From NCBI GenBank assembly GCA_051294375.1, contig CM119270.1, positions 10,374,766 through 10,438,765 on the forward strand: 64,000 nt of DNA, in the 5' to 3' direction. The DNA comes from Paraspadella gotoi. Taxonomy: Eukaryota; Chaetognatha. A program made the position numbers and the translations under genes. Every line of letters begins with the position of its first letter. Position 1 is the stretch's first letter. Under the pieces are notes generated by a model. The model was given only the letters and a program-made list of their open reading frames with translations. It had not been told where the DNA came from and made no database searches. This document shows, in pieces, positions 1 through 12,214 of the stretch.

Positions 1-2565
1 TTTTATTTTTTCCTTTCCTTTTTTCAATTTTTTTTCTTTGACATTTTAATTTTCTCTGTCTGATCACCTTTTTGTTTATCTCTTCTTTTCGTATATAGCT
101 CACTACAAAAAGTTTATCGAGAGATTTTCTTTTTTTTTCCTTTTAAGTCGCTCCTTCAAGTCAAACTCCGGTTTCTCTTTCTTGGCAGAGTCAATGACGC
201 AGAGAATCTTCCTTCTCATTTTTTGTTTCTTTCTCTTCGGTTTCTTCCTTTCTTTCGATCTTTAATTGATCCAATTCTTACATTTGAATTAAAAGATAAT
301 ATTTGTTTTTTTTTTCATTTCGGTCATTCACGTCGTTATCGTCGTCCTTGTCTTCTTTTTCCTCTTCTTTTATTTAGTCTTCTTCATCGTCGTCGCCCTC
401 GTCACCCTCTGACTTTCTCTTCCATTCATTCACGCTTTGCGTTACTCACCTTTTGGCCTCTTACATCCGTGTGATTTCAAATCCAGCTAGAGAAATTTAA
501 CATCCGGGAGAATCTTACATTCTCAGAAGAAAGGATTCTCGATCGCTTTCTACATTTTCATTTTAATCTTAATTAAAATTAAAATTAAAAATGAAATAAT
601 TCTTTTTATTCTTTAGCGAGAATATTTTTGATTTTCTCCGCTTTTTTGGATTTTCTTTAATTCTCCCCAATTCTTTTTAAAATTTTTTCCTATCTTGTTC
701 TTTTTCATTCTCTCCATTTCCCTTTTCTTCTCCCTCCCTCTCTTCCTCTCCCTCCCTCCCTCCCTCCCTTCCTCTCCCTCTTTTTCTCCCTCTTTTTCTC
801 CCTCTCTTTTCTTCTTGAGTCTGCATCCAAATGAACGCTTCGGTGGTTTTCAGATTTTTCTTCGTCGCATCCTCCGCAGCCTCTTCCTCCTCATCCTCTT
901 CCTCCTTCTTTCTCCCCCTCTCTCTCCCCCCCTCTGTCTCCTCTCTTCCTACAAAATCTCCATTTCCTCTTCTTTTTTTTTTCTCGAATTTAACAAAATG
1001 TAAATTCACCCAAAGAAAATATCGCAAAATCTCTCTGCGTTCTCCTTTTTTTGTTTGCATGAAGTTCAGCCCCTTCGACCGCACATTATACATTCGTCTT
1101 CAACTTGGGAGAGATTTTCCAATAGATGCATAAACGGTTTATAAAATAATATTTTTTTGAGACTTTGTTCAGAAGATAGTTACTAACAAATACAAATTCG
1201 ATTGGCTAGTCATTTAACCACCCAATAATTCAATTACTCTCCCACCGGCCAATCAGAAACTCCATTTTCAGAACGATCGACGCCATTGGTTAATGAAATG
1301 TTTTTGCTGGTTTCGCTCGGCCCCTCGTTGGATTCCATTATCATTGGAACCACTTCGCATTGAGAGCGGGAATGAAATAAAAGAATTGGATATTTTCCTC
1401 TCGACCACCTCTCTCTCTCACTCTCTCTCTCGCGGATTCGAAAGTGAGACGCGAGAAAGAACGAGAGAGAGAGATAAGATGAGAGAGAGAGACGAAGAGA
1501 GAGAAAAGACAAAAAGGATAATTACGAAATGAATCGTTGGTCGGAAAATGGAAAATGGGGGCAGGGGATGGCGCCGTTGTAATGTATGTGTGGGGGGAAA
1601 NNNNNNNNNNNNNNNNNNNNNNNNNNNNNNNNNNNNNNNNNNNNNNNNNNNNNNNNNNNNNNNNNNNNNNNNNNNNNNNNNNNNNNNNNNNNNNNNNNNN
1701 NNNNNNNNNNNNNNNNNNNNNNNNNNNNNNNNNNNNNNNNNNNNNNNNNNNNNNNNNNNNNNNNNNNNNNNNNNNNNNNNNNNNNNNNNNNNNNNNNNNN
1801 NNNNNNNNNNNNNNNNNNNNNNNNNNNNNNNNNNNNNNNNNNNNNNNNNNNNNNNNNNNNNNNAATTCATGAGGGAAAAGGGTTGAGAGACAGAGAGAGA
1901 CCAAGAGGGCGATGGAGAAGAGATGGAGAGCCGCTGCAGCCCGCGCCTCAATTAAACCTCGAGCATCCGACTCCGATTTTCGTTTTAGTAGGAAAGAGAA
2001 GTTGTCTCTTTTTGTTGATTCTTTATGAGCAGAGTCAACTTTGAAACTTTCGAATAAAATCGTACTTTTAATTTATCAGAATAATAATAATTACACCAAC
2101 CCACAATGGCGCAAACGTTACGGTTAAGTTCTTTTGCCACCCGCGCCACTCCAACGGCGATCTCAATCTTTGTATACAATCGATGTGTCATAACTACGTA
2201 AGGTGAAAAAAAAAATTGAAGAAAAAAGACAACAACTACGATGTGCAATATCTTTGGATCCACCAACGCCACCAACAAAAATGACACAGAGGCCAATGCC
2301 ATCCACGCTAATGCCAACCACGACAACGCCACCACGTCAACCACCCCAGCGCCATTAACGCCACCAACGCCAAGGCCTCCATCCAATTCACCTAAAAAAA
2401 CCAATTGTGGGAAGAGATACAAAGAATCCAATGGAAGAACCGATGAAGGAGGAAGGGGAAGAAGAGGAGAAGGAAATAAAGGGGAGAAGAACTTGAGGGT
2501 GAGGTGAACCGAGAGAAGGTTGCGGACATCCAAAATGGCTCAGATCCTATTCCTTGATTACATCT

Positions 2566-2566
2566 C

Positions 2567-2627
<61 letters not shown>
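2566..2627. repeat. compound (TG)n(AG)n microsatellite
   Basis: A (TG)n run passes without interruption into (AG)n at 2581. Confidence 0.95.
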
Positions 2628-2630
<3 letters not shown>

Positions 2631-3612
2631 TATTTTTTTTTTGCTATTAACGAACCGAGCGATGAGCACAATGGCGTGGTCTAGTTAGGAAGTAGTTTTT
2701 TTTTATATATTTTATATCGGCTGGGCATAATAATTCGCTTTCTCTCTCTGCTTATGACTGAGCGCGTTAGGGATTGAAAGAGAGCGAGAGAGAGAGAGAT
2801 AAAGAGAGAGCCTCTACTTGCCGNNNNNNNNNNNNNNNNNNNNNNNNNNNNNNNNNNNNNNNNNNNNNNNNNNNNNNNNNNNNNNNNNNNNNNNNNNNNN
2901 NNNNNNNNNNNNNNNNNNNNNNNNNNNNNNNNNNNNNNNNNNNNNNNNNNNNNNNNNNNNNNNNNNNNNNNNNNNNNNNNNNNNNNNNNNNNNNNNNNNN
3001 NNNNNNNNNNNNNNNNNNNNNNNNNNNNNNNNNNNNNNNNNNNNNNNNNNNNNNNNNNNNNNNNNNNNNNNNNNNNNNNNNNNNNNNNNNNNNNNNNNNN
3101 NNNNNCTCTCTCTCTTTTTTCTTTTGCTCTCTCTTCTTCCTTCACTTCATCTCCATAATGTTTTCATTTTGGCAAAATAAGAAAAAATTTTTTAATGACT
3201 AAAATTCAATTTTTAACAAACTTCACATTTCTCTTTTCTTCATTTCCCCTTTTTCCTCTCACTCATTGAAAGGAAGCGTTTCTCCCTCCATTCAACTCCC
3301 CCCATTGACGTCTCTTCCTTTTCCTCCTCTTCTTCCTCTTCCTCCTCCTCCTCATCGACTGTTCCATCATCATCCACGTCCGAGGCATGTGCAGAAGCGA
3401 GCAGACGCAGCCTCAAGAATAACAACCGAGTTCATCGAACCAAAACGGCAATGCGGAAGGCTCATGGAAGGGCGTGGCCGAATGGGGAAAAGGGAGNNNN
3501 NNNNNNNNNNNNNNNNNNNNNNNNNNNNNNNNNNNNNNNNNNNNNNNNNNNNNNNNNNNNNNNNNNNNNNNNNNNNNNNNNNNNNNNNNNNNNNNNNNNN
3601 NNNNNNNNNNNN

Positions 3613-3647
<35 letters not shown>

Positions 3648-4150
3648 AGAAATAGACAAGTAGACGCACAGAAAGAGATAGATTAACACTCAGAAATACA
3701 GAGGACAGAACGGCAGAGGGCGCGACAGGAAAAAAAAATATTCATGAAGAAAATCTCTTTCTCTCTCTTCGTCGAAGACACAATAAAAAAAAAGATGAGA
3801 TTCCGAATTCCAACCCATCGACAATCATTGCCCCCCTTCTTTACCCCAATTGCCCCCCCCCTTCCTCAACACCAAAAATCGTCATCTTCCTTCGGAGTCC
3901 GTGACCGTCGACGGAGCCACGCGAACGCCGACTCGTTCTCCGCCCTCCGTCACGCCCTCCGTCACGCCCTTTGCTACGCCCACTGCCACGCCCACCGTGA
4001 CACGCCCAACGCCATATGTCGTGATTTCGGTCGAATCAGTTTCTCGAGTTTTTTGTGGAAGAAAAGTCGGAAAGAAAAGGAGGAGAGGAAAATCGTTTTG
4101 AGAGAGAAGGAGGAAAATATGGTGAGGGGACATTGCCAACATTCACGGGA

Positions 4151-4240
4151 AAGTAAAAAGTAAAAAGTAAAAAGTAAAAAGTAAAAAGTAAAAAGTAAAA
4201 AGTAAAAAGTAAAAAGTAAAAAGTAAAAGGTAAAAAGTAA
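4151..4240. repeat. 7-bp tandem repeat (AAAAAGT)n
   Basis: About 12 to 13 nearly perfect copies of a heptamer AAAAAGT. They run into a decayed 8-10 bp array of ACTTAAAA-like units from about 4240 to 4375, so the pure block may be the younger end of a longer array. Confidence 0.93.
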
Positions 4241-4910
4241 GAAAACTTAGAAACTTAAAAACATAAAACCATAAAAGCATAAAAACTTGAAAACTTGAAA
4301 ACTTAAAAACTTAAAAATTTAAAAACCTTGATAATATAAAAACTTAAAAAATTAAACACTCAAAAACTTAAATAAACTTGTGATTTTGTTTAAATACTTT
4401 TCTCTCTTAAATCGCCAGCTTCATCAACAATAATGTTACGATGTAACAATAGAAGGCATATAATAGGCATTCAATTCTAAATCTGCGAGGAAAAATCCGC
4501 TTAAATATTTTACCCAATCCAGCCATGATTAAATACCGAATTTCGTGTCACGTCGGCTTCCGCATGCATTTTTCATTCGCTTTATTTTCGACATCTGCTT
4601 CTTCAGCCGCTACTGCATTACTTGTTTGTTAATAAATCCTTCTGTTCAAACTTGTCAGATCTCTATTCATATCTTTCTACCACTTCTACATCTTTCTTCA
4701 CTCTTGTTTTCATATGCGTTTTTCTATTTAACGTCCGCTTCTAAATCCGCTTCCATGTCCGCTTCTACTTCCGCTTCCACATCCGCTTCCACAACCGCAG
4801 AAAGCGCCTTCCTCGTCGTCGACCGCGAAAAATCGTTGGAGCGTTTTATCATTGCGGCAACTCGAGCGATGAGAGGAAACAATGAATAGTGATGAACAAA
4901 AGAGATGGAG

Positions 4911-4913
<3 letters not shown>

Positions 4914-4997
<84 letters not shown>
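4914..4997. repeat. (CT)n microsatellite
   Basis: About 42 uninterrupted CT dinucleotides. Confidence 0.97.
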
Positions 4998-5000
<3 letters not shown>

Positions 5001-5356
5001 TCACTTCCACATTCCTTTCCTTTTTTTTCATGGGCCTCTGGATTTCGTTGTCCGACATTCATGACTTTCAGCGGAACAAAAAAAAAAAGAGGAAAAAAGA
5101 AAAAAGAAAAGAAAAAAATTGAAGAGAAAATGGGAGGAAAGGAAAAAAAATAGAATGAACAAGAGGAAAAAACATGAGTGAAAAAAAGAAAAAAGGAAGT
5201 GAATTTAGAATATAGTTCTTCACATTTTACAAGATTCGGAATGCGTCACATCAAGAATTCGTGTCGCATCGAAAACCGTAATCTTTATGATGATGTTACA
5301 GGCGCGTTACAAAATTGGCAAAAGCCTCTTTATGAAGATTAAGAGAGAGGCGAAGG

Positions 5357-5360
<4 letters not shown>

Positions 5361-5428
<68 letters not shown>
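5361..5428. repeat. (GA)n microsatellite
   Basis: About 34 uninterrupted GA dinucleotides, in opposite purine polarity to the block at 4914. Confidence 0.97.
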
Positions 5429-5432
<4 letters not shown>

Positions 5433-6359
5433 TAAACTGAGACACAGAGACTGAGACAAACTTCAAGGCTTTTCAATTGTCTTAGGATGAAGTAGAAATG
5501 ATACGCAAAAAAAAAGGCTTTACGATTAATTATTATGAAATTTTTAAGAATTGGAAAGGGCAAGAAAAATCGCACCAAAAAATCGGGGATCGATGGCGAC
5601 AAAAGAGAAAGAGCGCGTGAGGCATAAAAGGGCGCGGAGATGGCGTGGGAAGGTGAGGAAAGAGTGGTGGGGTCAGAGAAAGGCAAGGAGCTGAGGTAGC
5701 GAAAGGGCGAGGTGAGTTAACAGGGCATCGGAGGGCATAAAAGGACACCGCATGGTTCAGATATTGGGTCCTTCTTTGGGCAACAGAAAAAGGGGAAAGG
5801 CAGGGGGGGGGAGACGTTGAAAAAAGAGGAAAATGAGGAGCAGAGGGGGCGGAGGGTGAAGGAGGAGAAGTAAGGGGAGGAGGGGGAGTGAGACACGGAT
5901 CTCAAATTGATTCTCTCTTGTCGTAAGAATGTTAATTCGTCTCCGTAACAGAATGTTAATTCATTCGGGGAATCGCTTCGATTGACGAAGTTGAGGATGA
6001 GAGGAGAGGGGGAATAATTTAGAGGGAAAGAGGGAGAGAGAGAAAAAGGGAGGGAGAGAGGGAGGGATGAGTCCAACCCCTTCTTATCACTCAACATCTG
6101 TTGTTGCGGTTTTAGAGGAGAAGATGAGGGCGAGCGATTATCGAGTCAGAATCGAGGGGACGTGGTTATGCGCGATGCAGCAGGGACGATGGTGCCCGAA
6201 CACTAATGCGCGAACAAGTTTTGCATTAATAACAGCTTAAATTAATGCTTATATATAATACAGTGACATTACTGTCGACGTGTCGTATCTAATAATGTTT
6301 TGAATTCGGGCCAGTTCCAAAGAGAGGTTTGAAGGATCGCAAGCAATCTTACTTGTAAA

Positions 6360-8451
6360 TCTCTCTCTCTCTCTCTCAACAATATTTAATTCCGTAATCA
6401 ACCAAAAACAGATGAAAACTTATAAATAATAATCTTCTAACAAAGTAAGCCCTCTGATATACAGTATAGAATTTGTTAAATGAATATATATAATATAAAC
6501 TTCCGCCCATTGCAACTCAATGCGCCATTCACTGCCTACCCCCTTCCTCCTCCTCTCTCTCTCTTCCTCTCTCTCCTCTCTCTCTCTCTCCTCTCTTCTC
6601 TCTCTCTCCTCTCTCTCCTCTCTTCTCTCTTCTTCCTTTTTTAGACTCTATCCAAAATTTCTTTGGGCAATGGGCAAACTGACCCCTGACTTTTTAATCT
6701 CCATTACTCTCTCTCTCTTCTCTACACTCTCTCTCTCTCTCTCTCTCTCTTCCTCTCTCAGCTCTCTCTCTCTCTTTGCTCTCTCTCTCTATCGCCTTCG
6801 ACGGCCTCATTTACTCCCCACCCGCTTTCCTCTTTNNNNNNNNNNNNNNNNNNNNNNNNNNNNNNNNNNNNNNNNNNNNNNNNNNNNNNNNNNNNNNNNN
6901 NNNNNNNNNNNNNNNNNNNNNNNNNNNNNNNNNNNNNNNNNNNNNNNNNNNNNNNNNNNNNNNNNNNNNNNNNNNNNNNNNNNNNNNNNNNNNNNNNNNN
7001 NNNNNNNNNNNNNNNNNNNNNNNNNNNNNNNNNNNNNNNNNNNNNNNNNNNNNNNNNNNNNNNNNNNNNNNNNNNNNNNNNNNNNNNNNNNNNNNNNNNN
7101 NNNNNNNNNNNNNNNNNNNNNNNNNNNNNNNNNNNNNNNNNNNNNNNNNNNNNNNNNNNNNNNNNNNNNNNNNNNNNNNNNNNNNNNNNNNNNNNNNNNN
7201 NNNNNNNNNNNNNNNNNNNNNNNNNNNNNNNNNNNNNNNNNNNNNNNNNNNNNNNNNNNNNNNNNNNNNNNNNNNNNNNNNNNNNNNNNNNNNNNNNNNN
7301 NNNNNNNNNNNNNNNNNNNNNNNNNNNNNNNNNNNNNNNNNNNNNNNNNNNNNNNNNNNNNNNNNNNNNNNNNNNNNNNNNNNNNNNNNNNNNNNNNNNN
7401 NNNNNNNNNNNNNNNNNNNNNNNNNNNNNNNNNNNNNNNNNNNNNNNNNNNNNNNNNNNNNNNNNNNNNNNNNNNNNNNNNNNCGCCACCCCTTCCCAAC
7501 TACCCACTTAACCACCTCGCCACCAGCCCCCTCACGACGACTCACAGCAGCTTAGCCTCTCCGATGTCCGCCTTTGGTCATCCCCCCAGAGATGGCAGTC
7601 ATGCGGAAGACTAGACTAGTCTCGCGTTCCAGAAGGGAGAAATGAGAGAGACAGAGGAGAGATGAGAAAGGACGAGATGAGAGATGAGACCACACACCAC
7701 AGAGAGAGAGAGAGAGAGATCTAGTTTCGCAGGCGCTGCTTACCGATAAATCGATGGAACGGCGCGAGCGCGAAGGCTGAAGCTGGAACAGGGTGGATGA
7801 GTGAACTGTGGGTGAGAGGATGTGGGAAAAGGTGAGGGTAAGTGAGTGAGCTGAAGATCAGGCAAGTTTTAAACAATATACTTTGTTAAAGGGATGTTAA
7901 TCCAAGCTGTAGTTAAATTTTACATATGGAACTTAAGAATTAAGAGTCAACATTCAGACACGTTCACATTTTCACTCCACCGTCAATGTCACTCCCGCCA
8001 CTCCGATCCACCCCTCACGCCGCAAACTTCGACTGAAGATATTATTGACAGGTGCGCCGTCGGCTGATGGTCAGCGAGTTCGACGACGCCGCTTCTGCTG
8101 TCGCTGGCGCCGCCGTTGCCGCCGCACCTGTTTTCTCGCGGGCGAAAAAAGAGATAGAGAGAAAGTGGGCGATATGGATTCGGAGGATTAGGGTAGTAGG
8201 GGGGAGTTGGATACTGTTAATTAAAATATTTGATTTTACAAAGGTTTATTTTAACATTTGATAGTTTAAAATGTTAAAAATTTAATGAATTTGTTCAATA
8301 GAAAACAAATAGATAAGAAAAGCAAAGTGACTCTATTTCTTTATCCTTCTGCCCTCAAGAAAGAAATCAATATCATCGGATTTTTAATGGCGCCTTGACT
8401 TATGGTTTGAGGAAGAGAGAGATGTAAGATAATGGAGACGATGAGGAGAAT

Positions 8452-8484
<33 letters not shown>

Positions 8485-9104
8485 TAGAATTGAAACAAGA
8501 GAAACAATTTCTAATGTATAATTTCTTCTTCAAACAGGCTAAAATGATAGAAAGAAAATTCTAATAAAAAAGAAAGAGAGCGGAACGATAGAGAGAGAGA
8601 GGGAGAGAGTCAAGGATGAGCGAAAGGAGAAGAAATCCAATGAAGAAACCACGTGACTCACCAAACGGCAGCAGGCTGAGAGACATGGGTGGTGGGGATC
8701 GGGTAGGTCAGAGTTGGTCGGAGAAGGTAAAGCGGGCGAATCTACTACGGGGGGGGGGAAGGAAACCGGGACGAGGCGCGGCGCGGTGGGGGACTGAGGT
8801 TCGGTTTTCCCGCCCATCCAATTAGAGCTTCGCTTCAGTTCCCCAATGGCACATCACGATGGTGACCCTCCTTCTCTCCGCCCTTCTTTTCTTTTCTTTT
8901 TCTTCTTCCTCATTTTCTCCGTTTTTTTTATATTTTTTCTTCTCTTTTTCTACTTCTTCTTTCCTTTCCCTTTTCCTCACCCTTCTCTCTCTTCCTCCTT
9001 TTCGTCTTGTTCTTCCCAAAAGTTTCGATTTTGTCCTTGCGATGTGATTTCGTTCACTGCTTATCTCGCCACCGCCTTACAATTACCTTGATGTGAAGTC
9101 GCCT
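6360..9104. repeat. tandem block 1, first copy (2.7 kb with a 648-N gap)
   Basis: This segment starts at a (TC)n run followed by CAACAATATTTAATTCC and is repeated almost entirely from 9105. It contains a gap at 6836-7483 (648 N). Shared landmarks in both copies include a TCTATCCAAAATT stretch, a TGACCCCTGACTTTTTAATC stretch, a GACAGGTGCGCCGTCGGCTG stretch and a poly-pyrimidine end. The bases on either side of the N run are directly adjacent in the second copy, so the gap probably contains little or no real sequence. No gene is recognised. Short open frames here are broken by indels between the two copies. Confidence 0.88.
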
Positions 9105-11512
9105 CTCTCTCTCTCTCTCAACAATATTTAATTCCTAATCAACCCAAAAACAGTATTGAAAACTTATAACATAATAATCTTCTAACAATAGTAAGCCTCT
9201 GATATTTACAGTATCAGAATTTGTTAAATGAATATATTATAATTATAAACTTCCGCCCATTGGCAACTTTCATGCAGCCAATTCACTGCCTACCCCCTTC
9301 CCCTTTTTCCTCTCTCTCTCTTCCTCTCTCTCCTCCTCTCTCTCTCCTCTCTTCTCTCTCTCCTCCTCTCTCTCCTCTCTTCTCTCTTCTTCCTTTTTTA
9401 GCTCTATCCAAAATTCTTTTGGGCAATGCGGGCAAACTGACCCCTGACTTTTTAATCTCCACTTTACTCTCTCTCTCTTCTCTAAAAAACACTCTCTCTC
9501 TCTCTCTCTCTCTCTTCCTCTCTTTCGCTCTCTCTCTCTACATTGCTCTCTCTCTCTATCGCCTTCGACGGCCTCATTTACTCCCCACCCGCTTTCCTCT
9601 TTCGCCACCCCTTTCACCAACTACCCACTTAACCACCCTCGCACCAGCCCCCTCACGACGACTCACAGCAGCTTAGCCTCTCCGATGTCCGACCTTTGGT
9701 CATCCCCCAGGATCGGCAGTCAATGCGGGAATGACCTTAGACTAGATCCTCGCGTTCCAGAAGGGAGAAATGAGAGAGACAGAGGAGAGATGAGAAAGGA
9801 CGAGATGAGAGATGAGACCACACACCACAGAGAGAGAGAGGAGAGACGACACACACACACAGAGAGAGAGAGGAGCAGAGATGAGAAGAGAGATAGAGTG
9901 AGGAGAGAGGAGAGAGCAGAGATTGAAGAAGAGATCTAGTTTCGCAGAGCGCTCTTCCGATTAAATCGATTGAACGGCCGCGAGCGCGAAGGGCTGAAGC
10001 TGCGGAAACAGGGTGGATGAGTGGCAACATTGTGGGCTGAGAGGATGTGGGAAAAGGTCAGAGGGTAAGTGAGTGGCTGAAGATCAGGCAAGTTTTTAAC
10101 CAATAAACCTTTTGTCTAAAGGGATCTGTTAATGCCAAGCTTGTAGTTAAAATTTTATCAATATAGGAACTTAACGAAATTAAGAGTCAACATTCAGAAC
10201 AAACAGATAATCACATTTTCACTCCACAGTCAATGTCTCACTCGCCCGCCACTCGATCCACCCCCTTCACCCGCGCAAACTTCGACTGAAGATATTATTG
10301 GACAGGTGCGCCGTCGGCTGATGTTTCAGCGAGTTCCGCGAGCCTGCTTCTTGCTGTCGCTGGCGCGCCGTTTTGCCGCCTCCGCACCTGTTTTCTCGCT
10401 GGGCGAAAAAGAGATAGAGACCGAAAGTCGGCGCGATATCAGGATTCGGAGGATTAGGGTTAGTAGGGTGTGAGTTGGATACTGTTAATTTAAATATTTG
10501 ACTTTTACAAAGGTTTATTTTAACATTTGATAGTTTAAAATGTTCAAAAATTTAAATGAATTTGATTAATAGAAAAACAAATTAGATTAAGAAAAGCAAC
10601 AGTGACTCTATTTCTTTTATCCTTCTGCCCTCAGAAAAAAAGAAAATCAATATCATCGGATTTTCTAATGGCGCCTTGACTTATGGTTTGAGGAATGAGA
10701 GAGATGTAAGATAATGGAGACGATGAGGAGAATAGAGAGAGAGAGAAAGAGAGAGACGAGACGAGAGAGAGAGGAAGAGCAGAGAGAGAGAGAGAGAGAA
10801 GAGAGGAGAGAGAGAGAGATGAGAGATAAGAGAGATGAGAGATGAGAGATGAGAATTTAGAAACAAAGAGAACCAATTCTAAATGGATATTAATTTCTTC
10901 TTCAACACAGGCTAAATGATTAGAAAGAATAATTCTTTAATTAAAAAGAAAGAGAGCGGAACGATAGAGAGCAGAAGAGGGGAGAGAGTCAAGGATGAGC
11001 GAAGGAGAGAAATCCAATGAGAAAACCAGCTGACCTCACCAAACGGGCAGCAGGCTGAGAGACGATGGGTATGGTGGGGCATCGGCGTATGGTCAGAGTT
11101 GGTCGGAGAATGGTTAAAGCGGGCGAATTCTACTTACGGGGGCGGGGGAAGGAAACCGGGAGAGGAGCGGCGCGGATGAGGGGGGAATCTTTGAGGTTCG
11201 GTTTTCCCGCCCATCCAATTTAGAGCTTCCGCTTCAGTTCCCCAATGGCCATCACGATGGTGACCCTCCTTCTCTCCGCCTTCTTTTTCTTTTTCTTTTT
11301 CTTCTTCCTTATTTTCTCCGTTTTTTTTTATATTTTTTCTTCTCTTTTTCTACTTCTTCTTTCCTTTCCCTTTCCTCTACCCTTCTCTCTCTTCCTCCTT
11401 TCGTCTGTTCTTCCCCAAAGTTTCGATTTTTGTCCTTGCGTATGTGATTTCGTTCTACTGCCTTATCTCGCCACGCCTTACAATTTACCTTGTGTGAACG
11501 TTCGCCCCTTCT
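9105..11512. repeat. tandem block 1, second, error-rich copy (2.4 kb)
   Basis: Follows the first copy in the same order and orientation but differs by many one- to three-base insertions and deletions, mostly at homopolymers and short repeats. It ends in a (TC)n tract that reaches a 25-N gap at 11614. The error type and the gap size point to a long-read gap fill and not an old duplication, which would show mostly substitutions. No gene is recognised. Confidence 0.85.
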
Positions 11513-11534
11513 CTCTCTTCTCTCTTTTCTTCTC

Positions 11535-11537
<3 letters not shown>

Positions 11538-11596
<59 letters not shown>
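11538..11596. repeat. (CT)n microsatellite
   Basis: About 29 CT dinucleotides at the end of the second copy of tandem block 1, close to the 25-N gap. Confidence 0.95.
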
Positions 11597-11606
<10 letters not shown>

Positions 11607-11613
11607 TTCTTCT

Positions 11614-11638
11614 NNNNNNNNNNNNNNNNNNNNNNNNN
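11614..11638. other. assembly gap of exactly 25 N
   Basis: A 25-base N run inside pyrimidine-rich DNA just after the second copy of tandem block 1. The same size recurs at 17600 and 45294, each time shortly downstream of a duplicated, error-rich block. All other gaps in the window have other lengths. Confidence 0.98.
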
Positions 11639-12174
11639 TTTTTTTTTCTTTTTTGAAACATGTTGTGTTGTCAGCCAGCGGTCATCTGCCTTTACCTTCG
11701 GGTGAGAAAACAGAAAGGTAGTAGGTTGGAGATGCGTTGTTATTAGAGGCAACGGAGAATAGTGAGGGAGTAAATTAAGGCAAGAAAAGTTCAAACGCGG
11801 GAGGAAGAGAGAAAGATGTTTAAGGGAGAGAAAGAAAATAGTTAAAATGAGAGGGGGTCGTTTCATTCGCCTTATCGCTCTTTAAAATGCGCGGGCGCTG
11901 ATAAAGGAACCCCGCTGCTGCCGCCGCCGCCGCAGCCGACTCTGCAGACGCCGCCGGCGGAGCAGACGTATCGCGAGAGACCTTTTCAACTCCTTTACAA
12001 GCGACGACCCCTTTCCTCACAAGCACGAATGGGGTCCTACCCTTTAAACAGCTTGCATCCTTTCATACTTCGCAAGCTTTTTTCTATTCTTTCTTTTTTT
12101 TCTCGAGATTGACTCACCGCTCATGATCGGAATTTCGTCGCAAAAACATTTAGATTCCGTCATGTATTTTGTAA

Positions 12175-12214
12175 CAGTTATTAACGGTTATTAACAATTA
12201 TTAACGGTTATTAC
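12175..12214. promoter_or_regulatory. four 10-bp phased TTATTAA repeats (possible homeodomain site array)
   Basis: Four consecutive decamers of the form CRGTTATTAA (third unit CAATTATTAA, last ending TTAC). Each carries an ATTA/TAAT core, and the 10-bp period puts the cores on one face of the helix. Clustered TAAT cores are typical homeodomain targets. A regulatory role here is inference, and a simple slippage repeat is the alternative. Confidence 0.35.

Larger units (their letters stand above)
1..6359. other. gene-less low-complexity stretch, probably upstream hth intron
   Basis: I see no exon here that I can support. Bases 1 to about 1130 are strongly pyrimidine-rich. Gaps of N lie at 1601-1863, 2824-3105 and 3497-3612. 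The last is followed directly by (GA)n, which suggests it is an unresolved microsatellite. Degenerate 12-base repeats at about 2240-2380, 3940-4015 and 4738-4796 give short open frames rich in Ala/Thr/Ser/Pro, but these lack splice context or any family match, and I treat them as non-coding. Placement in an upstream intron is inferred from the + strand homeobox exon at 18004, whose preceding exon is not visible. Confidence 0.6.

Noticed and set aside
677-1093. Minus-strand open frame rich in Glu, Arg and Lys (138 codons)
   Set aside because: It is the reverse reading of a polypyrimidine tract. Composition explains the missing stops, and there is no domain or splice evidence.
1341-1951. Open frames crossing the N run at 1601-1863
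   Set aside because: Most of the length is N, and the flanks are (TC)n/(GA)n.
3850-4101. Thr-Pro-rich open frame
   Set aside because: Arises from a degenerate 12-base repeat. No start context, splice sites or homology that I can see.
4545-4889. Ser-Ala repeat open frame
   Set aside because: The coding look comes from a 12-base TCCGCTTCYACW-type repeat. The N-terminal half is AT-rich and unlike a conserved protein.
6520-7614. 364-codon open frame on +
   Set aside because: About 216 codons are N and the rest is Leu/Ser from TC repeats. The second copy at 9221 breaks the frame.
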